NCBI GenBank assembly: GCA_963575745.1
Contig: CAUYUJ010007502.1
Coordinates: 453,177 to 517,176 of the forward strand
Origin: Prorocentrum cordatum
Lineage: Eukaryota; Sar; Dinophyceae; Prorocentrales; Prorocentraceae
Length of the DNA: 64,000 nucleotides
Reading direction: 5' to 3'
The position numbers and the translations under genes were made by a program. This document shows positions 20,986-30,626 of this stretch, piece after piece. Numbering within the stretch: the stretch's first letter is position 1; every line of letters starts with the position of its first letter. The notes under the pieces were generated by a model. It saw only the letters and a list, made by a program, of their open reading frames with translations. It made no database searches and was not told the origin of the DNA.

Positions 20986-21470
20986 TTTGCCTTGGGAGCC
21001 AGGTGGGCGGCAGCGTTGGGTCCCGCGCTCTCTCTCTTCAGGGGGAAGCGCCTCCTCCTCCGCCGCGGGGATGGACGCGAGGTGGTGGTGGCTGCGGGGG
21101 GCCTGCCCATGCGGGGTGGCACAGGGGCGTTGCGGGCGCTCGAGACCGTCACGCTTGGCGCCTCGGCCGCCCGCCGGGCCGCGCGCGCGAGGCGGCCGGC
21201 GGCGGCGGAGGCCGCGGTCCCGAGGCGGGGCGGCTCCAGGTCGAGGCACGACCGCGGGGCGCGGTGGCGGCGCCGCAACACCGCGCTCCACGCAGCGCTC
21301 GTCCCCGCGCAGGGATTCGCCGCCGCTTCGGCTGCTGACATAGCTTGGGCGGCGGCTGGGCCGCGCCCCGGCGAGGTGAACGTGGTGCACGTGGCGGAAC
21401 TGGAAGCTCGGTTGCTGAACGCCACGGACTCGGGCGACCCCGAGGAGGTAGAGGTCCAGCTGAAGTTGAG
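20986..21470 (+). pseudogene. 5' part of a spliced-leader retrogene, interrupted by the DIRS-like element
   Basis: A frame open from 20992 (GTG; the first in-frame ATG is later) begins just downstream of the leader. It encodes an Arg/Ala-rich protein with a less biased stretch, LEARLLNATDSGDPEEVEVQ, just before the insertion point. From about 21471 the frame runs into the repeat of the retroelement, so its continuation there is not host sequence. The likely host continuation is 30157-30626. I do not recognise the protein. With no ATG near the leader and low-complexity composition, it may be a decayed retrocopy rather than a working gene. Confidence 0.35.
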
Positions 21471-21471
21471 G

Positions 21472-21565
21472 GAAGATCTCCTCGGCGGCCTCCGCAGTAA
21501 CAGTGCCACAGAGAAGTGCCCTGCTGCGTGGTTGCGCCGCTCTTGGGGGTCACGCCACCAAGCCC
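21472..21565 (-). repeat. Split direct repeat B2
   Basis: GATCTCCTCGGCGGCCTCCG to CACCAAGCCC matches B1 (22023-22116) with few differences. It ends the element on the minus-strand 3' side. Confidence 0.85.
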
Positions 21566-21651
21566 GCGACAACAACCACGCGACCACCGAGAACACACAC
21601 CCCCACCGAGGGCGGGAGGGCGGGGAAAAAGGAAAACGGAGGAACGGCCCG

Positions 21652-22023
21652 CGCGGGCACAGCCGCACGCAGCCCACCTCCACCTGCGGCCAACAGGACT
21701 GCGCGGAGCAAAGAACCCTCAGGCCACACAGGGGCCGCCAACGGCAACGCGGCCACGGCAGTCTGGCCGAGAGCGCCGCCGCTGGCCAGGGCAGCCAGGC
21801 CCAGGACACACGACAGACACGACCAACAGACAGACGACAGGACACGACCGACGGACGGCAGAGCAGCAGCAGCAACAGCCGCAGCAGCAGCAGCACGCCG
21901 CAGCAGGCGGCCAGTTCGCAGCCCCCCTGGGAGGCAACCGAGACGTGAGCACGCAGACCGGGCAGCTCCAGCCCTTTCGTCAATTTTCCCACCCACGAAA
22001 GTGTACACACTTTAAGGGTTGAG
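21652..22023 (-). repeat. Split direct repeat A2
   Basis: 372 bases from CGCGGGCACAGCCGC to CTTTAAGGGTTGAG, highly similar to A1. It joins B1 directly. The 86 bases between A2 and B2 (21566-21651) are not found at A1. Confidence 0.9.
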
Positions 22024-22116
22024 AAAATCTCCTCGGCGGCCTCCGCAGTAACAGTGCCACAGGGAAGTGCCCTGCTGCGTGGTTGCGCCGCTCTTGGGGG
22101 TCACCACACCAAGCCC
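22023..22116 (-). repeat. Split direct repeat B1
   Basis: 94 bases matching B2, lying between the recombinase ORF and A2. Confidence 0.85.
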
Positions 22117-22159
22117 AATGCTACCAAGAGCGTGCACACCACCCACTAGCGGACGCGGC

Positions 22160-23006
22160 TCAGCCTGTCCGCGCACCAGCGAGCCCTGACAGATGACGAC
22201 GATGGCTTTTTGCACAGTAGCCACTGCCCTCTGCACAAACAGCTCCATGGGCACTGTCTGACGAGCTGGAATAATTCGCCCACCAACTACCGGCTTCGAG
22301 CCCCCCACGGGGTCTCGCGGACGCGCAACCAAACGCTGTGAGACCTCGCCAACCGCCAGAATAGAATAGAGCTGTCGGGCCGCCCGCTTTTAAAGCGTCC
22401 GAGGCCCAGCCCCGCCGGAAAGCATGCGTACCCCAAGCTGCTGGCGAGTCCAAATCTGCAGCGGCTGCTCCCAATTTCAGGAGCGCCAGCGACTCGGAAT
22501 ACCTGATATGGCTGAAAGGCGGACGCACGTGCGCCTCTAATTGCATGAGTCGGGGGAGCGTAAGACCCGGGTTTGCCGGGACTCGGGTTCGCCATCGTTT
22601 CTTGACGACCGCGCCTCGGATTTTGACGAGGAGGAGTTTCGTGGGATGTCTGCAGCGGGAGGCCTCGTCAAAATGCAGGCTCGGCCTCGTCATTTTTTTG
22701 ACGACCTCGTCGGGGATTTCCGAGCCCCCCGCACCCGGGTCTTACGTCTCCCCGATTGAGGGCGCACGCGCCGCAGATGCTGGAGCCGAGGACCTCGCAA
22801 ATGCACTGCCTTGTAACTACCGCCGGCTCTTTGTAACATTTCCGTTTCACGCACGTAATCGAACGCGAAAGTTTGCCACGCTTTGATCTGAACGCCACAG
22901 GCGCCAGCCCTGTGCCTATGATCCGTGTCTCGCTATACCGCAAAGTAAAATCACGAGGCGCAGCCCGCGACATGGCGCGTCGCGCTTGCCCGCGCCCGCC
23001 GCCCAT
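22160..23006 (-). pseudogene. Tyrosine recombinase catalytic part (frameshifted)
   Basis: Two minus-strand frames together form the C-terminal half of the element's recombinase. The first (23006-22668) carries CICEVLGSSICGAC, a Cys-rich stretch I associate with dinoflagellate DIRS recombinases. The second (22693-22160) carries GTHAFRRGWASDALKAGG followed by SGGWRG, which fits the H-x-x-R box and the His/Trp position of tyrosine recombinases. Eight residues after that Trp, where the catalytic Tyr is expected, the codon is TGC (Cys, in AFGCASAR). The frame change near 22680 and the Cys argue for an inactive copy. The first catalytic Arg could not be placed with certainty. Confidence 0.7.
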
Positions 23007-23106
23007 TCATACGAGCGCGCATCCTGCACAGAAGCCCGCATCCTCGGACGGCGAACACCACGCACCGTGGATTTCTCTGCACCACGGACCAACCGCGAGG
23101 CGTCGC

Positions 23107-24201
23107 TCAGAGCACCCGCCTCACATTTGAGCCAAGCCAACACGGACCGCAAGTGTGATATATATACTTCGACAAAGGAGCACCGTTGCGAAACAATGCT
23201 GCAAAACAGTGCAACGATGCCTCAGCAGGCGGCCACGGCGGCTGCGCTGTCAGAGCCGCCGCGTGGCCCCACAATTGCACAGCTGACGCGTGCGCCCCTG
23301 CGCTCTTGCGCCACCTTTGGCACTCCATCCAGCAAGCCTGCTGCGCGAACTGAAAGCTAGAAGTGCCGTTGTCTCTCGCCCGTGCAAATTCCTCAGTTGG
23401 CGCGCCTGCCGCCGGAAGCGGCGCAGCCGCCTGCTTGCCCAGAATGCGAATGGCATCCGCCAGAACCGAAGGAGCAGGCGGTCTGCGGAGCTTCGTCGCT
23501 TCAGAAATCATGGCCAGAGCGCTCGCTGCAGCCTCGACAGCAGCGGCCGGACTGCCTGTGACGCTGGCTGGCGGAGCAGGGGACGTGCATTTTGAGCGCA
23601 AGGCAGATCGCGGATCTCCCTTGGGATTTGCTATGCCCGCCCGAGGCGCGCTGCGATGGGCAAGCTCCCGGTTGGCCACTGCCGTGCAAAATTTGAGAAA
23701 GTATTGAACGATGGCTGCGTCCAGCGCTTGCAAAGCCGACCGCACTTCTGCCGCTTCACCCACAGTTACTCCGCCGAAGTCGCTCGGCGCCACGGCCCTT
23801 TCTTCCTGCAGAAATTCAGCCACGGCCCCCGCGCCTGGAGCTGGGAAGGGTTTTCTCGCGGCCAGAGCCGCCCTTTCGAGCAGCGCCCGAAACTCTTCCG
23901 CAACCGCGTTATGCGGCACATTTCTCTGGGACCCTTCTTCTTCAGACGGCGCGCCAGGGGCAGCATGGCGACGCTGCCATTGTTCTCTGCTATCGCCCAA
24001 GAAACGCAACGCCATCCAAAACGACAGCGCGCGAATACTGAATCTGAGCCAAAAGCTACGGACAACGCACTGGTGAGCATCGTGCACGCACGCATCCGCA
24101 GCAAGTGCTTCAATCACACATGACGCATGCATTTCTCTCTTCCTCGGTAGCCCGCTCGATGCACTCACGCAGCCCACGGGAGATTTGACGGCCATTGCCA
24201 T
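23107..24201 (-). CDS. Third ORF of the DIRS-like element, N-terminal part of the recombinase ORF
   Basis: An open frame of 364 codons starts with ATG at 24201 and overlaps the end of the RNase H region by 37 bases, as expected for compact retroelement ORFs. Most of it (Ala/Pro/Glu-rich, with FLKFCTAVANRELAH and WMECQRWRKSAGAH stretches) matches no domain I can name. The end, CFAALFRNGAPLSKYIYHTC, resembles the start of the core-binding domain of dinoflagellate DIRS recombinases. It then stops at 23107 while the catalytic part continues in other frames, so the full protein is probably broken. Alternatively it is a separate accessory ORF. Confidence 0.55.
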   Translation of the reverse strand: MAMAVKSPVGCVSASSGLPRKREMHASCVIEALAADACVHDAHQCVVRSFWLRFSIRALSFWMALRFLGDSREQWQRRHAAPGAPSEEEGSQRNVPHNAVAEEFRALLERAALAARKPFPAPGAGAVAEFLQEERAVAPSDFGGVTVGEAAEVRSALQALDAAIVQYFLKFCTAVANRELAHRSAPRAGIANPKGDPRSALRSKCTSPAPPASVTGSPAAAVEAAASALAMISEATKLRRPPAPSVLADAIRILGKQAAAPLPAAGAPTEEFARARDNGTSSFQFAQQACWMECQRWRKSAGAHASAVQLWGHAAALTAQPPWPPAEASLHCFAALFRNGAPLSKYIYHTCGPCWLGSNVRRVL

Positions 24202-26290
24202 TCGACCTGTCTGAAATGTAAACTCTCGAGCGTTGCGTGGCCCCCGCGGGCCTTGCTCGCGCGGGTCGGGCCGTCCGCCAAGTTCAACGCAGATGGCGCG
24301 CAGTGAGCATGCATTAAAACATTCGCTCGCGCCAGTTCGAACCAGACCGACCCCAATACTGCGTTAAATTCGGCCTGCCTAGAACATCCGCGCAGCAGGG
24401 TGTGCAACGCGGCAGCGTTGTCAATGAGCACCCAGCTCCGGGTGCCCCACTGTTTGCTGCAAGAAGAAATGCGCGCCACACAGCGCAGCGAGGAGTTCCC
24501 ACAGCGTGACCTGCGTGCGTCGAGGCGACGCCCATGACCACGCTGCGGCCGGGACAGCCGTCGCTGCCCATGCCCGACGGGCGGGTGTCACGAGCACAAA
24601 AGCAAGCTGCCCCCCGCCCGTTGCATCCGCGCATAGGATGCACCGCGGAAGGCACGGCTGCCGGAAATTAGCAAGAGCCGACGGGGTTGAGCACAGATGT
24701 CGCTCCCACCACCGCAGTGCACTGCGCACCCGGTGCGTCAGCACTGCGCGGCCGCACTTGCCGTGCCACAACAGCGGCGCGAGAAATGCTCTCGCACCTC
24801 TGCCGAACACCGCCGTGGCACCCCAGCATCAACGCCCAGCCAACTTCGCCGCACCTGCAGGGGCCAACGAATTAGCCTGCAAAGCTTGACGGATTTGAGC
24901 TAGCCACTGTTCTTTCTCATCCTCGCCGATCCAGAACCAAATGCCGTCTGGGCAAGCTTTCGCCACTACTCCTAAGACGACTGTTTGGTCGGCCTCTGCG
25001 ACTGCTTTCGCGTCGCCCAAGCTCCACCCCAGCAAATCGACCACGAGCTTTCGCGCCAAATTTGCAGATCATCTAGGTCCTGCATGCGCCCCGCTGTTTG
25101 CAATATCCAGTGCCACATCGCCTCCGAAAAGATCGCCCACGAAACGCGGGTACACGACCAAAAAGACGACGGCCAACAGCGCCTGGACAGCACTGCCAGA
25201 GCGATGCCACGCGAATACAGACGCAGCCGAGCCAAACGGGCACGAGAGAAGCTGCAAGCCTCTATCGCTGCGCTCTGCTTCAGCCCACGTTGCAACTGCA
25301 AATTGCAGATGCTCGCTCCGAGTCGGCAGCGTTTTAAAAGCCGACTTGAAATCATCATTCCTGAAACGGAAAGTAGCGCCGGGATGGCCAACTACGCGCG
25401 CCCGCGCGACGCCGACTAAACTGTCGAGCGAATCGTGGTGCATCTCCTCGGGGATCGTTGTGGCGCTGTTCACGCCGTTGTCAGTGAAATCATCTATCAA
25501 GCGCACCTTGCGACGCTTACGGCCGCCCTGTTCCTGCCAACCTTCGTCGACAGGGAATCGGGCTGTTAAAAGACAGCGATGGCGAGAAAGCGAAACCCAG
25601 TGAGCCTTGCGCCCTGCTACTTCTTGCAAGCATTTGTTGCGAAACGCTTCCGCAAGTTCTTGATCAGGCACTATGGAACGACGAACCCTGTTCAAAGTGC
25701 AGGCGTTGCGTTTATCAAAATTCTGATGGAGTTCCTCCACCGTCGTTGCGGGGGCACTCGCAGCCCTGGCAGGCTGAATCCGGCTCGGCTGCAAAACCCA
25801 TACGATCGGGAAACCGAAAGCTATGCTATTCACAAGATCGGCGTCTGGCCAGCTGATATATTCCACCATCTCCCTTAACAGGAAATATTCTTTTCAGGGC
25901 CTAAAACGCTCTGGCATTGCAAAGGCGAACGAGAGAACGTGCGCCGCCAGAGTGGGTCCGTCACACGCTTCCTTTCCCACGTGCGTGGTGTTCGCGCAGT
26001 TCTGCCGGCGACATGTCGGCAGCTTTGCAAAGCGCATTCTTTAACATCTCAGGCAAGCAAACGCCCGGGACGACAAGTGGCAACGCGAGCGCCCATTCAA
26101 AGTGATCAGCCGGACACATCGTTGCACACCTGGCCTTGTCAGAATTTAAACCGCGCACCGCAGCGCAAAACTCGCAAAGGAAATCTTTACGCTCTGCGGA
26201 GCGCGCACGCCGGTCTCCAACCGGACGCGTCCATCCAACTCCGATTCGCTATCGTCTTCCCCGGGTGCGTCGCTATCGGAGCTGTCGTGA
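24165..26290 (-). pseudogene. Reverse transcriptase-RNase H of the DIRS-like element (several breaks)
   Basis: The frame 25869-25069 holds reverse-transcriptase blocks: RLIDDFTDNGVN, motif A DDFKSAFKTLP, motif B PFGSAASVFAW, and motif C as FVGDLFG where Y/FVDD is expected (one catalytic Asp has become Gly, codon GGC near 25134). The same frame continues through in-frame TGA stops at 25069-25071 and 24829-24831 into a KLAGR..WGATAVFGRGAR thumb/connection segment. RNase H follows with ILCADATGGG and TQVTLWELLAALC. A one-base shift near 24440 leads to VLIDNAAALHTLLRG and LNLADGPTRA, the DNA and LADGPTR boxes of DIRS-type RNase H. Upstream, 26290-25870 shows the N-terminal part in two further frames. 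The domain assignment is secure; the gene is clearly inactivated. Confidence 0.85.
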
Positions 26291-26295
26291 CCAGC

Positions 26296-27570
26296 TCACT
26301 TCTTGCGCTGCTTCTTCCAGCCCTGCCACTGGCCCGACTTGCCCCAGGACGCATTGTCATCGTCTCGCTGCCGCTTCGGGGGCCTCTGCGGCGACAGCGT
26401 GTTCCGGTTGCTCTTGGGCTCGCCCTTGTCGGCGCCCTTGGGGGGCCCCGCCTTGCCGCCTTTGCCGCCCTCGCCGCAGGCGCTGGAGCTGCCGGACGCA
26501 ACAGATTTAGCAGTGAACTTGTTGAGTTGCTCGCCACGCTGCCTCACTTTGTCCGCTGCCTTTCGCGCCATGTCGTCGCCCAGCTTGCAGAAGAAGTCGG
26601 ACACGCTCTCGTCGCCCCGCTCCAAAGAGCGAGCCATGGCGCGACGCTGCATCACGTCATACTGATAGCACACTCGGACGTTGCCGTGCTCCTCTGTAAT
26701 GTGGGAGAGGTTGAAGATGTACGCGAGCAGATCTGTCTGGCACACTTCCATGAGTACGCACTTGATGCCCCATTGGAGAATGTGACCGACAAAGGTAGCG
26801 AAGCCCACGCTCTCCAACTTAAGTTCGTTTTCTCTGGCTTTCTTTTCGTCCAACACTGCCTTCAATTTATCTTCAAGAGAGCCGATAGTCGGGGCGACCT
26901 GCACCACTGGCGAGCGCGACCATTCGGGCCTGTGGTGCGTTTGGAGGCATTCCCCGTCTGCACTGCCTACGTACCGCCGGCCTTTGGAAGCGACGATTTT
27001 TCCTGCCTGCTCAAACTTCGCCAGATTCTCCTCGGACGGCAAGCCATCTTGCGGAAAGTTCTCGAGGCCCACCTTGGCCAGGCGTTTGGCTAGGTCAAAG
27101 GAAAGACCGAGCTTCGCAGGCGGTGTGACAGCAGCTGTTTGCGCATTGACAAACTTTTCCATCGCCTGCTCCAAGCCAGAGACCGTGCCAGAGGCAGCTG
27201 GCTGCTCCTTCATGTCCTTGGCCTGACAACGCTTCTGCACACGAAGTGCCAAAGCCATCATAGCAGGTGTGAGTGTGAACTCCTTCCAGCCTTCATCTGA
27301 AAATGGCTCGTCCCCGACTGTCAACCCGGTGCGCAGACTGTCACGGATGAACTCGTCTGCGAAGTCTTCTGTGTGCACGGATTGAACCACCTCAGCCATG
27401 GCACGCGCAACACCAGCGCAAAACCTGATGTCGTGTTTTGCCCGGGCGTCCTCGTCCACGCATGTCACGAACTCCACGAGCGCGTTCCGCGAGTCCACGG
27501 ACGCACCAGCGAAAGCACTTTCGGGCAATGTGGCCAGATCTGCCACGACGTCTGCAGGAGTGCAAGCCAT
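26296..27570 (-). CDS. Gag-like ORF1 of the DIRS-like element
   Basis: An uninterrupted frame encodes 424 residues from the ATG at 27570 (MACTPADVVADLA) to TGA at 26296. The frame is open 31 codons further upstream, but only from a TTG, so the ATG is preferred. The first ~320 residues look globular and mostly helical (FTLTPAMMALALRVQKR, SLEDKLKAVLDEKKAREN). The last ~70 are Gly/Lys/Arg/Pro-rich with GKGGKAGPPKGADKGE and end WQGWKKQRKK, a plausible nucleic-acid-binding tail; no CCHC zinc knuckle is present. It lies directly upstream of the RT region and holds the ORF1 position of DIRS elements. It is the best-preserved coding sequence in the window. Function as a structural protein is inferred from position. 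Confidence 0.7.
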   Translation of the reverse strand: MACTPADVVADLATLPESAFAGASVDSRNALVEFVTCVDEDARAKHDIRFCAGVARAMAEVVQSVHTEDFADEFIRDSLRTGLTVGDEPFSDEGWKEFTLTPAMMALALRVQKRCQAKDMKEQPAASGTVSGLEQAMEKFVNAQTAAVTPPAKLGLSFDLAKRLAKVGLENFPQDGLPSEENLAKFEQAGKIVASKGRRYVGSADGECLQTHHRPEWSRSPVVQVAPTIGSLEDKLKAVLDEKKARENELKLESVGFATFVGHILQWGIKCVLMEVCQTDLLAYIFNLSHITEEHGNVRVCYQYDVMQRRAMARSLERGDESVSDFFCKLGDDMARKAADKVRQRGEQLNKFTAKSVASGSSSACGEGGKGGKAGPPKGADKGEPKSNRNTLSPQRPPKRQRDDDNASWGKSGQWQGWKKQRKK

Positions 27571-29784
27571 GCTGCTATGTGGGAGAAGCAGAGAACCGCA
27601 CAGACAGACAACTGGACAGCGCACCGTTGCAACTCTCGAGCCTCCAAGGCAATGGGGACGCAAGGCGGCCGCGCAGCCAGTGACCGGCGCTGAGGCGATG
27701 TGCTCGCTGTTTCAGGGAAAAGAACAGAAGACCCTCCCGCCTCCTATCCCCCTCTGCGGCCTGAGTGCACCACCCAGGCCACCAGACGGCGTCGTAGGAG
27801 GCCGGGCGGAAACAGACTGCCCATCGGAGCGTGCGATGCAAGAAAGCAGTCAACCGAAAAGACACATAGAATGGCATGATGGATTGGGCGCCCGTTTTAG
27901 GCGACAGTGTCCATTCGGACGATCTGCGAGAGGGCTTGCGCACGCCCCTCGCTACATGGCGCTACTGGCTTTTTTTTCTTCCCCCGGATTTCCGCTGGAA
28001 CGTCAGCTTTGCCTCAGGGCCGAGGCAACAGGAAACGACGTTAACCAAGCAGCAGCCTGCGAAGGGGCTTCCGCCGACCCACGCTAATTCGGCAGCCTGT
28101 TCAGTCTGCCGACCCGAATCTCCGGCCTGGGCCGAGAATCTTCCGAAATCCGATGGGGCGAACTCCCATGGGACATCCGTCCAGCGGCAGTCCCAGCCGC
28201 CGAATTTTTTGCAGCCACGCCAGACTTCAATTCTGAGCTCGCTGGTGAAAGGGCGTCAGCATGGATATTCCGATTACGCGCCGTTTGGGGCGCAGGCCCC
28301 CCGGGGTCGGTCGAGGACGGGCGCGCTGCACAAGTGCAAAGCACCCCCGCCCCCGTTGCGTGCAGGTGGGGGGTTAGCCAATGCCCCCCCATCAAGGACT
28401 AGCTTCTGCCGCCTGCACACATCCGACCCCGAGCGCCCCAGAGTGTCCGTAGCCCTTCGTTCTGGCCCCCGCGGGTCGGGACTACGCGGTGGGCCGACTG
28501 CAGCCTTTCCGATGTGCAGCCAGCGCGCAGATCCCGGCTCTTTAGCGCCTGATGACGCGAAACCAACCAATCAAACACTTTGCGCCGCACCTTCCCGTAA
28601 ACGGGCGGATTGCGCACAGATCGCCGGTCGCGAAATGCGCCCACAGGCGCGAAATCGCGCCACTTGCGATGCCGGGCGCGTCTGCGCCACAGAAAGAAAA
28701 CGCGAGACCGCGCCTGGCACCTTGCGCGCGCCAATTCGGCGCGGTCGCGCCATGCTAGAATATTCCTCAGCGCCCGTGCCAGAACACACGCAATTAACAA
28801 TTGCGTTTTGAACGCGCGAGACCGCACAAGAAACGAACGCCGAAGCCAAGAGCGGCACTGCGCCACAGCGCATAGCTCTTGTTGAGAGCACGCAGGAATC
28901 CGTTTCCCACTTCTGCGCATGCCTGCGCGCCAGCGCGTCCCAAGAGCCATGCTGGCCGCGCTTGCATGGGAACGCGCAGAACCACGCCCCAAATGCAATT
29001 CGGGGCGCGGCCCAGAGAACGCCACAGGGCACAAGCGACCTTCACACCCCTGCCCCTGCCGACGAGGCCGCTGGCAACGGAGGCTTGGCAGCGGCCAGGG
29101 CACTGCATCTGGCCGGCGAGGGGCACCAACGAGAAAAAGCGGCGACGCAGGCAAGGAAACGCAGACCAAGGCACGGCAGCCGGCGCAAAAACAGCACACC
29201 GGCGACGAGGAGCGGCGGCAAGCAAAGAGCGGCCCTGGCCGGCAGACCTGCGACGAGACTGCGGGAGCCCCCGCGCAGGTGCAGAGCACTGTCCGGCAAG
29301 GGCGCAGGCTTGGGGTTGGCTTGCGCCAGAGACCCACAGCCAGGGCACGGCCAGTGCTTGCCAGGAACCCTGCACATTGGCGACGAGCGCGAGAGCGCGT
29401 GGCCACGAGGACCGCGGGCAAACAGCATCCTGGACGCCAGCTTGCGACGAGGAGGCGGTGGCCAGCAAGGGCACGAGCCCAGGGTTTGACTTGCGCCAGG
29501 GACCCATTTGTGCAAGGCACTGGCCAGCAAGGGCACGGGCCAGGGATTGGCTTACGCCAGGTACCCCTGCACATTGGCGAACGCGACGACCAAGAGCCCG
29601 CCAGCGACGAGGGAGGCGCTGGCCAGCAAGGGCACGGGCCTGGGGTTTGGCAGCAAGGCCAGGGACCCACATCGCGTAGGGGTCTCCGGCAGAGCCTATT
29701 TGGTTGCCTCGCCCTGGGCATAAGCGAGGATCACTGGCAGAGCCTAGTTGGTTGCCTCCCCTGCGCTTTGCCACCAACGGCCTC
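27571..29784 (-). other. 5' leader of the DIRS-like element
   Basis: Lies between repeat A1 and ORF1. No conserved domain is recognised, although long open frames exist on both strands. 28560-29060 is rich in CGCG; 29060-29780 contains the tandem repeats listed separately. Confidence 0.5.
29060..29780 (-). repeat. Irregular tandem repeats in the element's leader
   Basis: GGCCAGCAAGGGCACGGGCC recurs near 29459, 29522 and 29622 with the following TTGGCTTGCGCCAGG. CCCTGCACATTGGCGA recurs near 29369 and 29565. GGCAGAGCCTA(T/G)TTGGTTGCC recurs near 29690 and 29735. Confidence 0.8.
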
Positions 29785-30156
29785 CGCGGGCACAGCCGCG
29801 CGCAGCCCGCCTCCACCTGCGGCCAACAGGACTGCGCGGAGCAAAGAACCCTCAGGCCACACAGGGGCCGCCAACGGCAACGCGGCCACGGCAGCCTGGC
29901 CGACAGCGCCGCCGCTGGCCAGGGCAGCCAGGCCCAGGACACACGACAGACACGACCGACAGACAGACGACAGGACACGACCGACGGACGGCAGAGCAGC
30001 AGCAGCATCAGCCGCAGCAGCAGCAGCACGCCGCAGCAGGCGTCCAGTCCGCAGCCCCCCTGGGAGGCAACCAAGACGTGAGCACGCAGACCAGGCAGCT
30101 CCAGCCCTTTCGTCAATTTTCCCACCCACAAAAGTGCACACACTTTAAGGGTTGAG
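29785..30156 (-). repeat. Split direct repeat A1
   Basis: 372 bases matching A2 (21652-22023) with few differences, at the 5' end of the element; ends CTTTAAGGGTTGAG at the host junction. Confidence 0.9.
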
Positions 30157-30626
30157 GAGAGGACGTGGAGAGCTCCGAGACCCTGCTGGCGTGGCCCCTC
30201 CGCGCCGAGGTGGTGGAGCTCTTCCCCCTATACCGCGGGTGTCGACGAGGCGGAGGCGGAGGTCCTGCAGTCTTTCGTGGAGGCTGAGGCGCCCCCCCCT
30301 CGTTCGCCGATGTCGGCGCACTTCTGGACGAGCTGGTGACGCCCACGGGCTTCGTCTCCCAGGCCCGCCTCCTGGCGGCGGCGGCCGCCGCTGCGCGGGA
30401 TGCGGCGCGGCGCCGCGCCGCCACCCCTGCGACGGAGACCGAGATGGTGATCGGCAAAAGGGCGGACGTTGCGGACCCCGTGGGTGCCCCCCTCGGAGGA
30501 GAAGGAGGTCGTCGACGAGGAGGTCGACGGCGTGAAGTCCCACGCGGAGGTTCCAAGGAAGGCGAGGAGCGCCTCCCGACCCACTTGACAGTGATCGCGG
30601 GGTGGCCGCGCACGAACCAGATTTAG
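30157..30626 (+). pseudogene. Probable 3' continuation of the interrupted retrogene
   Basis: Just after the element, one plus-strand frame reads DVESSETLLAWPLRAEVVEL, and after a frame change near 30240 another reads VDEAEAEVLQSFVEAEAPPP. A third frame then reads FVSQARLLAAAAAAARDAARR and ends GWPRTNQI. The acidic, helical flavour follows on from the GDPEEVEVQ stretch before the insertion. No family is recognised. The frame changes suggest decay; coding status is uncertain. Confidence 0.28.

Larger units (their letters stand above)
21471..30156 (-). mobile_element. DIRS-like tyrosine-recombinase retroelement, PAT/Ngaro-type layout
   Basis: Read on the minus strand, the order is: repeat A1 (30156-29785), a leader with tandem repeats, a gag-like ORF (27570-26296), RT plus RNase H (about 26290-24165), a tyrosine-recombinase ORF (24201-22160), repeat B1 (22116-22023), repeat A2 (22023-21652) and repeat B2 (21565-21472). 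A1 and A2 are both 372 bases; B1 and B2 are both 94 bases. The A1-ORFs-B1-A2-B2 order is the split direct repeat layout known for PAT- and Ngaro-like DIRS elements. There is no integrase or LTR-type target duplication. GTTGAG stands at both element/host junctions (21465-21470 and 30151-30156) and at the internal A2/B1 join. The copy is damaged in RT and recombinase, so it is probably non-autonomous. Confidence 0.85.

Noticed and set aside
28399-29721. 440-residue minus-strand frame inside the element leader
   Set aside because: It lies over tandem repeats, competes with equally long frames on the other strand and shows no domain; it is better explained as leader repeats.
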